Below are positions 52,413-61,529 of a DNA stretch of 64,000 nucleotides, in pieces. The notes beneath the pieces were generated by a model, which was not told the origin of the DNA, did no database searches, and was given only the letters and a program-made list of their open reading frames with translations. The stretch lies in the NCBI GenBank assembly GCA_030837965.1, contig JAUTXP010000054.1, forward strand, positions 19,712 through 83,711, given 5' to 3'. Source of the DNA: Acidimicrobiaceae bacterium (GTDB lineage Bacteria > Actinomycetota > Acidimicrobiia > Acidimicrobiales > JAUTXP01). A program made the position numbers and the translations under genes. Each line of letters starts with the position of its first letter. The stretch's first letter is position 1.

Positions 52413-52855
52413 GAGTCGAAGAGGCAACCGAGGCGACGGCCGAGCTGGTCGCGGCCATGGCCCGGCTCGTTCCCCAGTTGTCGCGCACGTCGCCGCCCAC
52501 GCTGGACGAGCTGCGGGAGATGACCGGTGCGCCAGGGACGCACGTCCTCGTGGCCGTGGCCGACGACGGCGCTGTGATGGGCACCCTGACCCTCGTCACG
52601 TTTCGGATACCGACTGGCGTGCGGGCATGGATCGAGGACGTTGTCGTCGACGAGTCCGCCCGCGGCGGTGGCGTGGGCGCGGCCCTGACCGAGCATGCGC
52701 TGCGCATCGCCCACGAGGCGGGCGCCAAGACCGTGGACCTCACGTCTCGCCAGTCGAGGGAGGCTGCCAACCGCCTGTATCAGCGGCTCGGCTTCAAGCC
52801 CCGAGACACCAACGTCTACAGGATTGAGCTGGAATCGGCTGATTCCGCCCGATAG
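52409..52855 (+). CDS. GNAT family N-acetyltransferase
   Basis: 148 aa. The GTG at 52409 overlaps the citrate synthase stop (GTGA). Acetyl-CoA-binding motif SARGGGVGAALTEHALRIAHEAGA, and the late motif ANRLYQRLGFKPRDTNVYRIEL typical of this family. Substrate unknown. Its stop abuts the convergent SDR gene, with no intergenic space. Confidence 0.9.
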   Translation: MRVEEATEATAELVAAMARLVPQLSRTSPPTLDELREMTGAPGTHVLVAVADDGAVMGTLTLVTFRIPTGVRAWIEDVVVDESARGGGVGAALTEHALRIAHEAGAKTVDLTSRQSREAANRLYQRLGFKPRDTNVYRIELESADSAR

Positions 52856-53650
52856 TCAGGGCAGGTGGAGTTGGCCCGCCAAGCGCAGCGCGGCGGCCGC
52901 TGGGTACTGGGCCATGACCCCGCCGTCGACGACCAGCTCCACGCCGTTCACGTGACGGGCCGCGTCGCTGCAGAGGAAGGCGACGACTGACGCGACGGCC
53001 GCGGCGCCGCCCGCCCGACCCATGGGATGGGCCGCTGTCCACGCGTCGGCGAAGCTCTGCGGCGTGCCGTCGAGCCACGTGTCCGGGTCCTCCACGATGG
53101 CACCGGGGCACACGGTGACGGCACGCGTCCCGCGGTGTCCCAACTCGCCCGCGATGGTGCGGGTCAGGGCCAGCAGCCCGCTCTTGGACGCTTCGTAGGC
53201 CGCCGCGCCGGGCAGGCACCTCAGGCCCCGGACCGACGAGATGTTGACCACCACCCCGCCGTCGGCCAGGTCGTCGGCCAGCAGGCGCACGAGGCTGGCG
53301 GGGGCGACCAGGTTGATCTCGAGCGTCGCCCGCCATTGCTCGTCGGTGGATTCGAGCAGGGGCTGCTCGGAGAGGTCCGCGGCGTTGTTGACCAAGGCGC
53401 GTACCCGGCCGAGGGCCTGACGAGCCGCCGCTGCCAGGTCGGCGCGAGCGCCGGCGTCGGCCAGGTCGGCCGTGATGGGCACGACTCGTCCCTTGTCAAT
53501 GTCGTCGGCGAAGTGGGGGGCCGGGTCAGCCCGGTCGACGGCGGCCACCCGGAACCCGTCAGCGACGAGGGCGGCGACGATGGCCCGCCCGATCAGCCCT
53601 GCCGCCCCCGTCACGATGACGCCGTCGGCGGCCGTTGGCTGTGCGGGCAT
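52856..53650 (-). CDS. Short-chain dehydrogenase/reductase
   Basis: A 264-aa Rossmann-fold NAD(P)-dependent oxidoreductase. Glycine motif VTGAAGLIGRAI, NNAA motif (LVNNAADLSE), catalytic Ser in NISSVRG and Y-x3-K in YEASKSG, ending in the FLCSDAARHVNGVELVVDGG pattern. The acidic residue after the second strand (AVDRADP) suggests NAD preference. Divergent from the PhyH gene; the two may form one metabolic unit. Confidence 0.93.
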   Translation of the reverse strand: MPAQPTAADGVIVTGAAGLIGRAIVAALVADGFRVAAVDRADPAPHFADDIDKGRVVPITADLADAGARADLAAAARQALGRVRALVNNAADLSEQPLLESTDEQWRATLEINLVAPASLVRLLADDLADGGVVVNISSVRGLRCLPGAAAYEASKSGLLALTRTIAGELGHRGTRAVTVCPGAIVEDPDTWLDGTPQSFADAWTAAHPMGRAGGAAAVASVVAFLCSDAARHVNGVELVVDGGVMAQYPAAAALRLAGQLHLP

Positions 53651-53746
53651 GTTGGTGTCCCTTCGTTGGTCTGTGCCGCCGATGTTGTCTACGCGGAGAT
53701 GGGGTGAGCGACTCGACGCAGTCGCTTGATCCTGCCGCCTCCGTGC

Positions 53747-53756
53747 TGGTATACCA
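53747..53756 (+). promoter_or_regulatory. Palindromic operator overlapping the PhyH-gene promoter
   Basis: TGGTATACCA is a perfect 10-bp palindrome of GntR-like form. It includes a -10-like TATACC that ends about 7 nt before the GTG at 53762, so a regulator bound here would block transcription of a leaderless mRNA. The divergent SDR gene could share it. Confidence 0.4.
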
Positions 53757-53761
53757 AACCG

Positions 53762-54703
53762 GTGAGTCTGGACTTGGCCACGCGGTTCGCACGCGACGGC
53801 TTCGCGGTGGTCCCCGGCGTCCTCGATCCCGTCCGGCACATCGCCCCGGTGGTGGAGGAGCGCAATCGCGTGCTCGACCGGGTCGCGGCCCGGCTCGTGG
53901 CGGAAGGCTTGGTCTCCTCGACGTACGACGCGCTGCCGTTCCCGGAGCGGTTGATCAAGCTGTCGCGTGAGTGCCCGGTCGACTTCTCGCTCGACCTCGA
54001 CATCACCCTCACGGCCACGGCAGACGGCGTATCCGACATCACGCTGGGCCCGGCCCTGCTCGACCTGCTGACCAGCGAACGGCTGCTCGACGCGGTGGAG
54101 GGCATCGTCGGCCCCGAGGTGTCGTCCAGCCCCATCCAGCACTTCCGTTGGAAGCTGCCCCGACAGATCACGGAGAGCTCGACCAACGCCTTGATCATGC
54201 GCACCCCGTTGCACCAGGACGCCGCCGTCGTGCTGCCGGAGGCGGACGACACGCCCATCCTCACCGTGTGGGTCCCGCTGTGCGATGTCAGCCAGGAGCT
54301 GGGCCCGTTGTGCGTCGTGCCCGGAAGCCATCGGCGGGGGCTGCTGACCCATCGCCCGCGTGTCACCGGCCTCACCGTGGCCGAGGAGGACCGCCCCGAA
54401 CGCGAGCCCATCGGCGTGGCCGTGCGGGCCGGTGACGTGATCTTCCAGAGCAGGCACATGGTCCACGCCTCGTTGGACAACGTGTCGGCGGGGTCGGTGC
54501 GTCTGAGCCTGGACGTGCGGTACCAGCCCACGGGGCTGCCCACCGGCCGCCCGTTCCTGCCCCCGTTCGTGGCCCGCAGCCGTTCGCAGCCGCACACCGA
54601 GCTTCGGGATGCAGCCCAATGGTCGGCCATGTGGGACGAGGCGCGAAGCGCGCTTCGAGCGAGCGGGTTCCCGGCGGGCGACCGATGGAGCGCGGTCGTT
54701 TGA
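53762..54703 (+). CDS. Phytanoyl-CoA dioxygenase (PhyH)-like Fe(II)/2-oxoglutarate enzyme
   Basis: 313 aa. The GTG at 53762 gives VSLDLATRFARDGFAVVPGVL, the family N-terminus. The iron ligands are H151 and D153 (LHQDAAV) and H235 (MVHASLDN), and the 2-oxoglutarate-binding Arg is R247 (VRLSLDVRY). It hydroxylates an unknown small molecule. It overlaps the sugar-epimerase-like gene, which with the SDR gene suggests a small catabolic unit. Confidence 0.88.
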   Translation: MSLDLATRFARDGFAVVPGVLDPVRHIAPVVEERNRVLDRVAARLVAEGLVSSTYDALPFPERLIKLSRECPVDFSLDLDITLTATADGVSDITLGPALLDLLTSERLLDAVEGIVGPEVSSSPIQHFRWKLPRQITESSTNALIMRTPLHQDAAVVLPEADDTPILTVWVPLCDVSQELGPLCVVPGSHRRGLLTHRPRVTGLTVAEEDRPEREPIGVAVRAGDVIFQSRHMVHASLDNVSAGSVRLSLDVRYQPTGLPTGRPFLPPFVARSRSQPHTELRDAAQWSAMWDEARSALRASGFPAGDRWSAVV

Positions 54704-55704
54704 CCGAGACCGCGGTGCGGTGGGACGACGTGCGCGGGTGGGACGTCCTCACCCTGCATTCCGAAGAGCTGTCCGTGTCCGTCGTGCCCGGCAAGGGCGG
54801 GGACATCACGTCGATTCGGTGGCGGCCGTTGGACATGGAGCTGCTGTGGCAGTCGCCGTGGGGCCTTCGACGCCGCGGGTCGGTGGCCGTGCCCGGCGAG
54901 TCGCACGTCCGCTTCCTCGAGGAGTGGTCGGGGGGATGGCAGACGATCTTCCCCAACGCCGGGGCCGGGGGCGTTCGATACGGCGTCGAGCAGCCCTTCC
55001 ACGGCGAGGCCGCGCTGGCCCCATGGGAGGTGGTCGCCACCCACGACGCAGTCGATGGGCCGGAGGTGACCCTCGAGACGCGGCTCACCCGATCTCCGTT
55101 CCGGATGCGCCGCCGCCTGCGCGTGGTCGGTGGTGCGCTGGAGGTGGAGGAGACGGCGTGCAATGAAGGGCACACGCGCTACGACGCCATGTGGCTGCAC
55201 CATCCGTCATTCGGGCCGCCCTTGTTGGGGCCCGACTGCCGCATCCGTACGACGGCCGGAACCGTTCGCGTCGACCCGCACGTCCTGCCGCAGACCACCG
55301 ACGTGCTCCCCGGCGCTGTCGGCCAGTGGCCGGAAGTGGCAGCCGCCGAGCGTGACAGCGAGGTGTCGGCTGACCTCTCCCGCCTGCCCGGCCCTGGTGC
55401 GGGCCTGGTTCGGATGGCCTACCTCCACGACTTCCCGGGCCCAGCGCGCGTGGCCCTCGAGAACCACGCCGCGGGCGTGTCGGTGGCCATGACGTGGGAC
55501 ACGGAGTCGCACCCGTGCGCGTGGCTCTGGCTCGAAGCCGGCGCCACCGTCGACTTCCCCTTCTGGGGCACGGGCTACGTACTCGCCGTCGAGCCTGCGT
55601 GGGCAGGCGCCCCCGACGCGCAGACCGGTGTTCGGCCCCTGCTCGCGTTCGAGCCCGGCCACGCGCGCACAGCCACCACGCGCCTGGAAGTGACCGCCCT
55701 GTAA
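54685..55704 (+). CDS. Aldose 1-epimerase-like protein
   Basis: About 339 aa of the galactose-mutarotase fold (beta-sandwich): SVSVVPGKGGDITSIRWRPLDMELLW, GGWQTIFPNAG, EVTLETRLTRSPFRMRRRLRV, and ETACNEGHTRYDAMWLHHPSFGPPLL, with the conserved His and a late Glu (VLAVEPAW). The ATG at 54685 overlaps the PhyH gene by 19 nt; a TTG at 54700 is an alternative. It probably acts on a sugar or inositol-like compound. Confidence 0.8.
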   Translation: MERGRLTETAVRWDDVRGWDVLTLHSEELSVSVVPGKGGDITSIRWRPLDMELLWQSPWGLRRRGSVAVPGESHVRFLEEWSGGWQTIFPNAGAGGVRYGVEQPFHGEAALAPWEVVATHDAVDGPEVTLETRLTRSPFRMRRRLRVVGGALEVEETACNEGHTRYDAMWLHHPSFGPPLLGPDCRIRTTAGTVRVDPHVLPQTTDVLPGAVGQWPEVAAAERDSEVSADLSRLPGPGAGLVRMAYLHDFPGPARVALENHAAGVSVAMTWDTESHPCAWLWLEAGATVDFPFWGTGYVLAVEPAWAGAPDAQTGVRPLLAFEPGHARTATTRLEVTAL

Positions 55705-55907
55705 GAGGCTGCGCCGAGGACGCGAAGCGACGGAGAAGCCGGTTGAACCCAGTTGCCAGACAGCGCGGGCCAGGCCCTGGATGTAGCCGGTGGTGTAGGT
55801 CCGGCCCCGGTCCTCGTCGAAGACGCGTGGACCCCGGCGCCCGCTGGCGACAGAGAGCAGGCGAACTAGCATCGAGGGCGAGCGACGCCAGGGAGTTGAC
55901 GATTCGA

Positions 55908-57179
55908 GTGCCTGAGTCCATCACCATCACCGACAACCGGAGCGGCGAGTCCTTCGAGATCCCGATCTACAACGGGGGCATCTCGTCGACCGAATGGCGC
56001 AAGGCCGTGCCCGGTGTGTTCTTCCACGACCCCAGCTTCATGGCCACTGCGGTGGCCGAGTCGGCCGTCACCTATCTGGACGGCGAGGCGGGGATCCTGC
56101 GCTACCGGGGCTATCCGATCGAGCAGTTGGCCGAGAAGTCCACCTACCTCGAAGTGGCCTACCTGCTGATCCACGGCGAGCTGCCCACGCAGCAGCAGTA
56201 CGAGGACTGGTCCCACGAGATCACGTATCACACGTTCATCCACGAGAACGTGCGCAAGCGCTTCCTCGAGGGCTTCCACTACGACGCCCATCCCATGGGG
56301 ATGCTCGTATCGGCCATGGCCGCGCTGTCCACGTTCTACCTGGACGCCAAAGAGATCCACGATCCCGAAAGCCGGCAGAAGCAGATCGTGCGGCTCATCG
56401 CCAAGATGCCCACGCTGGCCGCGGCCTGCCACCGGTTCAGCATGGGCATGCCATTCGTCTATCCGGACAACTCGCTCGGCTTCACGGCCAACTTCTTGTC
56501 GATGATGTGGAAGATCGCCGAGCCTCGCTACGACGCCAACCCCGCGCTGGCTCGGGCTCTCGACATCCTCTTCATCCTCCACGCCGACCACGAGCAGAAC
56601 TGCGGCACGCTGGCCATGCGCACGGTCGGGTCGGCCCACGCCGACCCGTACTCGGCTGCCGCGGCGGCCGCCGCCGCGCTGTACGGCCCGCGCCACGGCG
56701 GGGCCAACGAGCAGGTCATCCGCATGCTCACCGAGATCGGGTCGATCGACAATGTGCCCGACTTCATCAAGTCGGTGAAGGAGGGCCACGGCCGGCTCCA
56801 GGGGTTCGGCCATCGGGTCTACAAGAACTACGACCCGCGGGCCCAGATCATCAAGCAGGCGGCGGACGACGTGTTCGCCATCACCGGCAAGAACCCGCTG
56901 CTCGACATCGCCCTGAAGCTCGAGGAGGTCGCCCTCCACGACGAGTACTTCGTGTCCCGCAAGCTGTACCCGAACGTCGACTTCTACTCGGGCCTCATCT
57001 ATCAGGCCATGGGCTTCCCGATCGAGATGTTCACCGTGCTGTTCGCCATCCCCCGCATGGCGGGCTGGCTGGCTCACTGGGTCGAGTTGTTGGACCAGGA
57101 CCAGAAGATCTACCGGCCCCGCCAGCTCTACGTGGGCGCCGACGAGCGGGCTTACGTCCCCCTCGGCGACCGCCGCTGA
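55908..57179 (+). CDS. gltA: Citrate synthase
   Basis: A 423-aa type II (hexameric) citrate synthase: condenses acetyl-CoA with oxaloacetate. The GTG at 55908 gives VPESITITDNRSGESFEIPI, the usual N-terminus; a TTG at 55896 is possible. Active-site residues: His in LHADHEQNCGT, His in GFGHRVYKNYDPRA and Asp in YPNVDFYSG. Complete and canonical, so it likely runs the TCA cycle, in contrast to the CBS-fused paralogue at 50850. Confidence 0.95.
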   Translation: MPESITITDNRSGESFEIPIYNGGISSTEWRKAVPGVFFHDPSFMATAVAESAVTYLDGEAGILRYRGYPIEQLAEKSTYLEVAYLLIHGELPTQQQYEDWSHEITYHTFIHENVRKRFLEGFHYDAHPMGMLVSAMAALSTFYLDAKEIHDPESRQKQIVRLIAKMPTLAAACHRFSMGMPFVYPDNSLGFTANFLSMMWKIAEPRYDANPALARALDILFILHADHEQNCGTLAMRTVGSAHADPYSAAAAAAAALYGPRHGGANEQVIRMLTEIGSIDNVPDFIKSVKEGHGRLQGFGHRVYKNYDPRAQIIKQAADDVFAITGKNPLLDIALKLEEVALHDEYFVSRKLYPNVDFYSGLIYQAMGFPIEMFTVLFAIPRMAGWLAHWVELLDQDQKIYRPRQLYVGADERAYVPLGDRR

Positions 57180-57191
57180 CCCCCTCTCCAA

Positions 57192-57222
57192 CTTTTCCAC
57201 AGCAGCAGGTGCTGTGGAAAAG
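57192..57222 (+). terminator. Palindrome family A, copy 3
   Basis: A 13-bp stem with loop GCAGG, 12 nt after the citrate synthase stop and 11 nt before the ABC ATPase start. It probably terminates the citrate synthase transcript. Confidence 0.8.
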
Positions 57223-57233
57223 ATGAAGGAGCG

Positions 57234-58001
57234 ATGGTGACAAGCCTCACCGATGCTGGAGCTGGATCGCACACCTCGGTCGTGGCCGCGCGCACGGTCA
57301 GCGCGGTCAAGGTCTACGGCTCGGGCGACACCGCGGTTCGAGCCTTGGACGACGTCACCGTCGAGTTCGAGCGGGCCCGCTTCACCGCCATCATGGGGCC
57401 TTCGGGCTCGGGCAAGTCCACCCTCATGCACTGCCTGGCCGGGTTGGACACGCTCACGTCGGGCCAGGTCTTCATCGGCGACACCGAGTTGAACGGCTTG
57501 GACGACAAGCGCCTCACCCTGCTGCGCCGCGACCGCGTGGGCTTCGTGTTCCAGGCCTACAACCTGGTTCCGACGCTGAGCGCGTTGGAGAACATCGTGC
57601 TGCCCGCGGCGTTGGCAGGCCGCAAGTCGGACCAGGCCTGGGTGGACACCGTGATCGACACCGTGCGTCTGCGCGACCGGCTCACCCATCGGCCCAGCGA
57701 ACTGTCCGGCGGCCAACAGCAGCGCGTGGCCGTGGCCCGGGCCCTGGCCTCCAAGCCCGAGATCATCTTCGCCGACGAGCCAACCGGCAACCTCGACTCG
57801 CGCAGCGGCTCGGAGATCCTCGACTTCATGCGCAACGCAGTCGACCAACTGGGCCAGACCATCGTCATGGTGACGCACGACCCCCTCGCCGCGGCCTACG
57901 CCGACCGCGTCGTGTTCCTGGCCGACGGGCGCATCGTGGACGAGGTCGCCGACCCCACGGCCGAGCGGGTGCTCGACCGCATGAAGCAACTCGGCGGTTA
58001 G
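57234..58001 (+). CDS. ABC transporter ATP-binding protein (MacB/LolD type)
   Basis: 255 aa. Preceded by GAAGGAGCG. Walker A GPSGSGKST, Q-loop VFQAYNLVPTLSA, signature [15 protein letters not shown], Walker B IIFADEPTGNLDS and H-loop VTHDPLAAAY are complete. ATPases of this group couple to FtsX-type permeases, which is the next gene, 11 nt downstream. Likely exports or extracts an envelope component. Confidence 0.95.
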   Translation: MVTSLTDAGAGSHTSVVAARTVSAVKVYGSGDTAVRALDDVTVEFERARFTAIMGPSGSGKSTLMHCLAGLDTLTSGQVFIGDTELNGLDDKRLTLLRRDRVGFVFQAYNLVPTLSALENIVLPAALAGRKSDQAWVDTVIDTVRLRDRLTHRPSELSGGQQQRVAVARALASKPEIIFADEPTGNLDSRSGSEILDFMRNAVDQLGQTIVMVTHDPLAAAYADRVVFLADGRIVDEVADPTAERVLDRMKQLGG

Positions 58002-58012
58002 CCGGGCCCGCC

Positions 58013-60553
58013 ATGTGGAAGACGACGATCAGCGGGCTGTTGGCCAACAAGCTCCGCTTCGCCCTCACCGGGATCGCCATCCTTTTGGGCGTGGCCTTCA
58101 TGGCCGGGACGCTCATCCTCACGGCCACCGTCAAGGCCAGCTTCGACTCGCTGTTCACCGACGTGAACAAAGGCACCGACGCCGTCGTGCGCACGAAGGG
58201 CGCCATCGACTCGTCATTCGGCGGCTCGGAGCGGGGCCGGGTGCCCGCCGCCGTGCTCGACTCGGTGCAGTCGGCGCCGGGCGTGGCCCACGCCGAGGGA
58301 TTCGTGCAGGGCTTCGCCCAACTGGTGGACAAGAAGGGCAAGGCCATGGGCAACCCGGACCAGGGCGCGCCCACCCTCGGACTGTCGTGGCCCGAGACGC
58401 CCGCGCTCAACGCCTTCCACCTGGTCGCCGGGCGGGCGCCCACTGCCCCCGACGACGTGGTGATCGACAACGCGTCGGCGAAGAAGGCCCACTTCCGTGT
58501 GGGTGACCGCATCAAGATCCTGACCCAAGGCCCGACCAGTGACTTCAACGTCGTCGGGATCGTGCGCTTCGGCGCGGCCGACAGTCCGCTGGGCGCGTCG
58601 ATCGCGTCGTTCGACTCGGCCACCGCGCAGCGCCTCTTCGGCGCGCAGGGCTCGTTCGACACCATCCTCACCGTGGCCGACAAGGGCGTGTCGCAGACCG
58701 AGTTGGCCGCCGCCATCCGACGGGCCGTGCCCGGCGACACCGAGGTACTCACCGGCGCGGCCTACACCAAGGAGAACCAGGACGACATCGCCAACGGGCT
58801 CGGCTTCTTCAACGCCTTCCTGCTGACGTTCGCCATGGTGGCCCTGTTCGTGGGCTCGTTCATCATCTACAACACGTTCGGGATCGTGGTGGCCCAGCGC
58901 ACCCGCGAGCTGGCCCTGCTGCGGGCCTTGGGCGCCACCCGTCGTCAGGTGCTGCGCTCGGTGCTGGCCGAGGCCGCGGCGGTGGGCCTGTTGGCGTCGG
59001 CCGCGGGGTTGGCCGCGGGCGTGGGTGTGGCCGCCGGGCTCAAGGCCCTGCTCCAAGTCCTCGGCTTCGACATCCCGGCCAACGGCATCGTGGTCCACAC
59101 CAGCACGGTGGTGACCTCGTTGTTGACGGGCACGGTGGTCACCTTGGTCGCGGCCGTGATGCCTGCCCGTCGGGCGGGCCGAGTGGCGCCCATCGCCGCA
59201 TTGCGGGACGTGGCCGTGGAGCCCACCGGCCGACCCACTCGGCGGGCCATCGCGGGTGTCGTCGTCTTGGCCTTGGGCGCGCTGGCCCTCTTGGGCGGCC
59301 TGTTCGGCAAGGGCGACAACGCCGTGCCCATGGTGGGCCTGGGCGCGGCGATCATGTTCGTGGGGGTTGCCATCCTCGCCCCGGTGTTGGCCCGGCCCGT
59401 GGCCCGGGTGCTGGGCTGGCCCTCGGCCCGGTTCCGCGGCATCGCGGGCGTGCTGGCCCGGCAGAACGCGCTGCGCAACCCGAAGCGCACCTCGGCCACT
59501 GCGGCCGCCTTGATGGTCGGCGTCGGGCTGGTCGGGTTCATCACCATCTTCGCGGCGTCGGCCAAGCTCTCCATCAACGACACCATCGACCGGGCCTTGC
59601 GCGCCGACCTCGTCCTGCAAGGCAGTTTCAACGGCGGCGTGAGCCCGGACCTGGCCCGGGACGTGCGCAACCTGGCCGGGGTCGACGCCGCGTCCGGCAT
59701 GCGCATCGGCTCCATGGAGGTGGAGGGCGCCACCAAGCAGGTGACCGCGTTCGAGCCCGCGGCCATCGGCGGGCTGTTCGACATCGGCGTCACGTCGGGA
59801 AGCGTCGACGGGTTGGACCAGGGGATCGCCGTCTACGACAAGGCGGCCGAATCGCACCACTGGAAGTTGGGCGACACTCTGCATGTGCGGTTCGCGGCCT
59901 CGGGCCCACGGGACCTGCCATTGGTGGCGCTGTACGGGCGCAAGGACGTGGCCGGCAGTTACGTCATCTCGACCGGGACCTACGACGCCAACTTCACTGA
60001 CCACCTCGACTTCGCCGTCTACGTCAAGGCCGCTGCCGGCGCCGACACCGCGGCTGTGCGCGCCAATGTGCAGGGCCTGGTCGACACGCAGTACCCGAAC
60101 GTCAAGGTGCAGGACCGCACCGAGTTCAAGAAGGCCCAGGCCAAGCAGGTGACCACCCTGCTCAATTTGATCTACGCCCTGCTCCTACTGGCCGTGCTGA
60201 TCGCGGTCATCGGCATCGCCAACACGCTGGCCCTGTCCATCCACGAGCGCACGCGGGAGCTGGGCCTGTTGCGGGCCGTGGGCATGACCCGATCGCAGTT
60301 GCGCTCCACCGTGCGGTGGGAGTCGGTGATCATCGCCCTGTTCGGCACGGTGCTCGGTCTGGTGGTGGGCACGTTCTTCGGGTGGTCGATGGTGAAGGCG
60401 CTGTCCGAGGAGGGCTTCAGCCGCTTCGCCATCCCGGTCGGCAGCCTGGCCACCGTGGTGGTGCTGGCCGCCTTGGCGGGCGTGCTGGCGGCCGTGTTCC
60501 CGGCCCGCCGCTCGGCCAAGCTCGACGTCCTCCGAGCCATCACCCACACCTGA
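58013..60553 (+). CDS. FtsX-type ABC transporter permease, double FtsX domain
   Basis: 846 aa. A helix at the N-terminus is followed by a MacB-like extracytoplasmic domain (about residues 45-235), three helices with LLRALGATRRQVLRSVLAEA, two further helices with a domain between, a second extracytoplasmic domain (about 530-700) and a last helical block with LLRAVGMTRSQLRSTVRWES. Two FtsX units in one chain mean one protein forms the permease with the upstream ATPase. Substrate unknown. Confidence 0.93.
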   Translation: MWKTTISGLLANKLRFALTGIAILLGVAFMAGTLILTATVKASFDSLFTDVNKGTDAVVRTKGAIDSSFGGSERGRVPAAVLDSVQSAPGVAHAEGFVQGFAQLVDKKGKAMGNPDQGAPTLGLSWPETPALNAFHLVAGRAPTAPDDVVIDNASAKKAHFRVGDRIKILTQGPTSDFNVVGIVRFGAADSPLGASIASFDSATAQRLFGAQGSFDTILTVADKGVSQTELAAAIRRAVPGDTEVLTGAAYTKENQDDIANGLGFFNAFLLTFAMVALFVGSFIIYNTFGIVVAQRTRELALLRALGATRRQVLRSVLAEAAAVGLLASAAGLAAGVGVAAGLKALLQVLGFDIPANGIVVHTSTVVTSLLTGTVVTLVAAVMPARRAGRVAPIAALRDVAVEPTGRPTRRAIAGVVVLALGALALLGGLFGKGDNAVPMVGLGAAIMFVGVAILAPVLARPVARVLGWPSARFRGIAGVLARQNALRNPKRTSATAAALMVGVGLVGFITIFAASAKLSINDTIDRALRADLVLQGSFNGGVSPDLARDVRNLAGVDAASGMRIGSMEVEGATKQVTAFEPAAIGGLFDIGVTSGSVDGLDQGIAVYDKAAESHHWKLGDTLHVRFAASGPRDLPLVALYGRKDVAGSYVISTGTYDANFTDHLDFAVYVKAAAGADTAAVRANVQGLVDTQYPNVKVQDRTEFKKAQAKQVTTLLNLIYALLLLAVLIAVIGIANTLALSIHERTRELGLLRAVGMTRSQLRSTVRWESVIIALFGTVLGLVVGTFFGWSMVKALSEEGFSRFAIPVGSLATVVVLAALAGVLAAVFPARRSAKLDVLRAITHT

Positions 60554-60569
60554 ACCCCCAACGTCTGAT

Positions 60570-60600
60570 CTTTTCCACAGCACCTGCTGCTGTGGAAAAG
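60570..60600. terminator. Palindrome family A, copy 4 (bidirectional terminator)
   Basis: A 13-bp stem with loop CCTGC lies between the convergent FtsX permease (+) and lytic transglycosylase (-) genes. Confidence 0.8.
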
Positions 60601-60611
60601 TTGGCGGGGGG

Positions 60612-61529
60612 TCAGCGCAGGGGTGGGGTGGCGGGGAAGCCTTCGGGCAGCACGCGGTCGCCGTCGGCCATGCGGTAGTAGACCTGCCAGCCGTAGTAGC
60701 CGCGGAAGGCCCGCTCGTCGGCGGCCATGCGCTGGGCGTACAGCTTGACTGCGGTCACGTAATGGGCCGAGTGGTTGTAGCGGAACAGCGCGTCGTCCAG
60801 GCGGGCGGGCGCGCCGTTGGCCTTGAGCAGGCGGGCCGCGGCCAGGATGGCATCGTGGTTCGAGTTGATGTCGCCGCCGTTGCCGTAGTGCTCCCACGTG
60901 GCGGGCAGGAACTGCATCGGTCCTTGGGCGCCCGCCGTGCTGGTGCCCCGAATGCGGCCCAGTTTGGTCTCCACGAAATGGATCGAGGCCAGCACGCTCC
61001 ACGGCACGCCGACCTCGCGCTCGGCCGCCTTGTAGTAGGCAAGCAGCTCGTCGGCCGGCGCGGGGGCGACGATGCGCCAGTCGGGCAGGGCCGGACGGGG
61101 CTTGGTCAGCGCCAACAGCTCAGCGCCGGCTTTGGCGTTGGCCTCGATGGCGGCGCGCCCGGCTGCGTCCGAGACGGCCGCCAGCGTGGGTGCCACCAAC
61201 GAAGGCTGTCGGGCCAAGGCTCGCGACACGACCTGCTCGGTCCACCCCGCCCTGCGCAAGGCCGCGTCGTCCGCCTGCGGATCGTGGATGACGGCCTCGG
61301 CCTCGGCGGCCTGGGCGGCCAGCCCTTTGGGGTCCGGCGCGGCCACGGGCGGTCCGGGCGGGGCCGTGGTCGTGGTCGGCATTGATGTTGTGGTCGAGGC
61401 CGTGCTGCTGGTCGACGCGACCGTCGTGGTGGTCGCCTTGTTCGTGGCGTCGCGGCCGTTGCCGCCGCCGCTGCACCCAGACACCACCAGGCTCGTCAGC
61501 CCCACCGCGAAGATGAGAACCTTTCTCAT
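60612..61529 (-). CDS. Lytic transglycosylase lipoprotein (MltB-like)
   Basis: 305 aa. The signal peptide ends in the lipobox VVSGC, with C19, then a Thr/Ser-rich linker to about residue 60. The muramidase domain contains the catalytic E187 (ASIHFVETKLGRI), GAQGPMQFLPATWEHYG and the late YNHSAHYV motif. It cuts glycan strands during wall remodelling. It overlaps the upstream dehydrogenase gene by 4 nt (ATGA). Confidence 0.92.
   Translation of the reverse strand: MRKVLIFAVGLTSLVVSGCSGGGNGRDATNKATTTTVASTSSTASTTTSMPTTTTAPPGPPVAAPDPKGLAAQAAEAEAVIHDPQADDAALRRAGWTEQVVSRALARQPSLVAPTLAAVSDAAGRAAIEANAKAGAELLALTKPRPALPDWRIVAPAPADELLAYYKAAEREVGVPWSVLASIHFVETKLGRIRGTSTAGAQGPMQFLPATWEHYGNGGDINSNHDAILAAARLLKANGAPARLDDALFRYNHSAHYVTAVKLYAQRMAADERAFRGYYGWQVYYRMADGDRVLPEGFPATPPLR

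Noticed and set aside
55705..55872. Minus-strand frame starting at 55872 (MLVRLLSVASGRRGPRV) before the citrate synthase
   Set aside because: The first 60 codons look mildly protein-like, but the rest is anti-sense to the epimerase-like gene and no family is visible. At most a decayed remnant.
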